NCBI GenBank assembly: GCA_023053545.1
Contig: JAKZAN010000001.1
Coordinates: 6,034,565-6,098,564, forward strand
Reading direction: 5' to 3'
From: Lepidurus packardi
Taxonomy: Eukaryota; Arthropoda; Branchiopoda; Notostraca; Triopsidae
Length of the DNA stretch: 64,000 nt
The position numbers were made by a program, and so were the translations under genes. The notes under the pieces were generated by a model that did no database searches, had not been told where the DNA came from, and saw nothing but the letters and a program-made list of their open reading frames with translations. Shown here one piece after another: positions 61,212-64,000 of the stretch. How positions within the stretch are numbered: position 1 is the stretch's first letter; each line of letters begins with the position of its first letter.

Positions 61212-64000
61212 ATGGCAGGACTTCACTACTTTCGCGAAGCATTGTTGCTAACCTTGCTTTTGGCGTGGGTATCTCAGATGTCCGTGGCATGGCGGAATGA
61301 TCGCAGTAAGTATAAACCTGAACGACTGATTTCTCTCAAGTTGCACTAGCATCATTATATAGCCTTTCCTTTGGCTACAATTACACCGGCTAACGCTATT
61401 TGACCGTGAGATAACCAGTTCCCCGAGTCCTCGTAAATTCAAACGCCTTCAAGACGCATGATTTGTCTACGCATCCTGCTGCAATGTGTAAAGGGGGCAT
61501 CTAAATTCGCAAAGCTCGAGAACCCGCGCTAGCCATCGAGTTGGCCAACTACACACACCATAAATTAGAGTTTTGAAAAAAAAACCTCTGACAGACGACA
61601 GTCAGAGAACGCAATCTTTCTAACTTTTTTACATTTACATTAAAAAAATAAAAACTCATGAGACAGAAGTTAGCAAATATTGAAAGAGTCAGAAAGGATT
61701 GCAAAGGCGGGCCGGCGCTGACAACCAAAGTGAACTAAGCTGGGGGACTCAATCCTCTTACACCGTTCCAGGTGTCTTGCCATCAACAAATCGTAAAAAA
61801 TGGAACATCAGCAAGCACACAAACTGGGTCACTTCACACTTGGGCTTTTCGCCCATCGCGCCATACAACCAACGCAAAAGCATATAAAACCATCACTGCT
61901 TGCTCACACGGTCCCTTCATCTCAAAAGCCTGCAAAGTTTGCCCACCTAAGTTTTCAATGTCCAAACGAGTCATTATCAAAAGAATGAGCAGGGAGGGAA
62001 AGGGTGGGAGGTCAGCGGCCTGCAGAACCCCAAAAATATACCCCAGAATGTAAAATGTTGCCAAACTTATCTAGAACGACCCCCCGGTATTGGTCTTAGC
62101 TATAAATACGAAAAAATATCTTAAAAATACAGTTTATACGTGATGCATACCTTGGCTACACAAACCTCGTCATATTCATTCTACTAAAAATTACAAAAAG
62201 ATAGATAGGTATTTCTATGACGAGGTTTTCCAAAGCTGGACGATCGATCATCGTCACCTGTAACTGGCTTGGCATCTCACGGTAGACTTCAGTTAACACT
62301 AAAAAAAAGCAATGATAGTCCAATACACCACATTATTTATGAGAATGGGGCCATGGACGTGCGAGCTGTATAGTACACTCTTGGAATGATTCTTGAAGAT
62401 CGAGTAGAGACCTAGATAGACGAGAGCAGACATGACTAACGTTTGTGTCATGTGTCATCCCAATTAGCAGCTGACGTTGTGGACCTCGCCAAGAAAAGTG
62501 TTAAGAAGTCCTAGCTTAGAGACTTTTTGGCTTTCGTCAACCTCGGGTGGCTCATTAGAAAGAACGCAGGCTAACCAGACAAAAAATAAAAGAAAAGAAA
62601 AATATACGAATAAAACAAATACTGTCTGCTGGTCACGAGGATTCCCCTTAGCGTTCCTTTCAGTAATTTTTGGCGGGCTTTTTGAAGGGGAAGGGGGCGA
62701 CCTCCCCATCCCTTTCATTCTTTCTTTCAACTCCCTTTCACAAAAAAGCGCCTGACTTGCCAATAGGATATAATTAATGAAACTGTTTTGGTTTGTTTTC
62801 TTTTGGACTTTGAACTAGTTTAAAACAATTAGACATTCTAAGTAACAACCGTAAAAAATAGACAAATGCTCATTCAGGTTATTCTTGAAGTCTGAAGACC
62901 TATTGTTGAATCCTCGTTGATGGCGACGAAGGACTTGAAGTTTGGCACTAGGCTTAAAAAACGAATAAACATAAAACAGTGAACAATGCACAGTCGTATA
63001 GGAGTTTGTCCCTTAAATAGCGTCCCAGAAAGCCCACGCTCGAAGGAAAAGACGCAAACGACCGAATAGAAGGCAGCTTGAGGCCAAAATAAACCGAGTG
63101 TATAAACATTTGTTTGTCAAATCAGCTTCACAGCATGTTGAGAGAATCTGATGGTACTTTACGTTGCACTTTTTACGTGTATTTTCCAGAGCCCAAACTG
63201 TACGGGAACAAATTACCGTCCAAATTTCTCAAGCCAACCCACAAGAGCATACAAAGAAAAATTGTCACTTACCACAACTTCTTTCGGTCCCGAGTTCATC
63301 CTCCAGCGGCAGACATGCTGGCAATGGTAAAAATAAAATAGAAAATACAAATTTAAAAATCCTTAAATTATGCTGGTTTCGAGAGAAGTTGCACTTCACA
63401 TACACACTGGCTTCAAACACAACTTAAAAAAAAACATGGCTTATCAGAGATGATTTTATTCACGTCTATAGAATTGGCATCCAGAAGCAGCAGCAGATGC
63501 CCAACGTTGGGCTGACCAATGCCAGTTTCTAATCCACGATAACGTCACAGGGAGATGGGTAGAAGACTTTGGCTCTTGCGGTCAAAATATTTTTGTGTCC
63601 ACACATCAAGTTCCCTGGTAAGCGTACAACTACTAATTTTTTTCTTATTTTTTCCCTCTCCGCTTTCCATCTCAGCCGCGGTGACGGAGCGAAGAGTCTA
63701 AAACTTCTGCACTCACTCAAGCGCTATATAATTAAGGTGACTGGGGAACGTATCTACTGAAGTTTCTTTTTCGGGGTTGTCATGTCTAGGATGTTTGCAA
63801 TCAAAACATGGTTCCTGGAGAAACACAACTTCACATACGGTTCTCCGAAAAATAACTTGTTTGAAGTCGGACACTACACGCAAATGGTATGGGCCGCGAC
63901 GCATAAAGTCGGTTGTGGTTTTGCCAAATGTCCCTTTAAGTTGTCAGGCAGCAAGAAGCAACGCCACAAACACCATCCAAAACACTTTTACAACTACGTG
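61212..64000 (+). CDS. Secreted CRISP-like CAP-domain protein (partial, 3' end outside window)
   Basis: Four exons: 61212-61305, 63190-63326, 63472-63617 and 63790-64000 (running off the window). Exon 1 encodes a signal peptide ([20 protein letters not shown], ending near QMSVAW). The mature chain has the CAP fold motifs in order: [66 protein letters not shown] and the CAP signature [20 protein letters not shown]. The PPA-x-DML and AQRWADQC features point to the CRISP/PI16 branch. GHYTQ supplies the conserved histidine. CAP proteins are extracellular, with sterol-binding, ion-channel-modulating or immune roles depending on lineage; none can be assigned here. A basic, histidine-rich insertion ([13 protein letters not shown]) sits between the CAP signature and the expected YNYVC strand. 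Intron 1 is 1.9 kb, much longer than elsewhere in the window. Confidence 0.85.

Overview
This window is nuclear DNA from an invertebrate animal, most likely an arthropod. The evidence is spliced genes with short GT-AG introns (mostly 50-250 bp), single-copy animal genes, a fuseless homologue (a protostome synaptic family) and many small palindromic transposon derivatives. DNA-PKcs and a FAAP100-like protein argue against a Drosophila-like gene set. I cannot name the species. There is no bacterial operon, phage or CRISPR structure.

Layout, left to right: the 3' end of an ankyrin-repeat gene (1-258, +); a weak minus-strand reading frame (564-932); fuseless (1481-2973, +); WDHD1/And-1/Ctf4 (4591-9877, +); ABCD4 (9874-12720, -), whose stop codon overlaps that of WDHD1; a FAAP100-like gene (12864-15279, +), head to head with ABCD4; seipin/BSCL2 (15590-17539, +); a C2H2 zinc-finger gene (17824-19280, -); WDR43/Utp5 (19903-23418, +); the zinc transporter ZnT7/SLC30A7 (23828-24985, -); ribosomal protein S25 (25356-26026, +); adenylosuccinate synthetase (28578-30675, +); BAG1 (31119-31867, -); a foldback element (32059-33180); the 3' exons of an unrecognised gene (33229-33712, +); DNA-PKcs/PRKDC as a complete 40-exon model (34398-49993, +); a possible small secreted-peptide gene (51469-52293, +); about 9 kb with little convincing coding sequence; and a CRISP-like CAP-domain secreted protein running off the right edge (61212-64000, +).

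I traced exon boundaries by hand, choosing GT-AG sites that preserve phase and family similarity. The models for fuseless, WDHD1, ABCD4, FAAP100, seipin, WDR43, RpS25, ADSS, BAG1 and PRKDC each close in frame with a length near that usual for the family.

Functionally the window is a mix of unrelated housekeeping genes. Three of them (WDHD1, FAAP100-like, PRKDC) belong to replication or genome-maintenance pathways, but they are separated by unrelated genes and I see no sign of a co-regulated cluster. What is distinctive is the repeat landscape: a foldback element with 20-bp tandem units in its arms, a TTAA-ended MITE family concentrated in PRKDC introns, a four-copy palindromic family, two TA-flanked pogo/mariner-like MITEs, and two further intronic inverted-repeat elements. 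I did not find a wholly new biological system. The best leads for novelty are the foldback element, the candidate secreted peptide, the unidentified gene beside the foldback, and unusual residues in ADSS.
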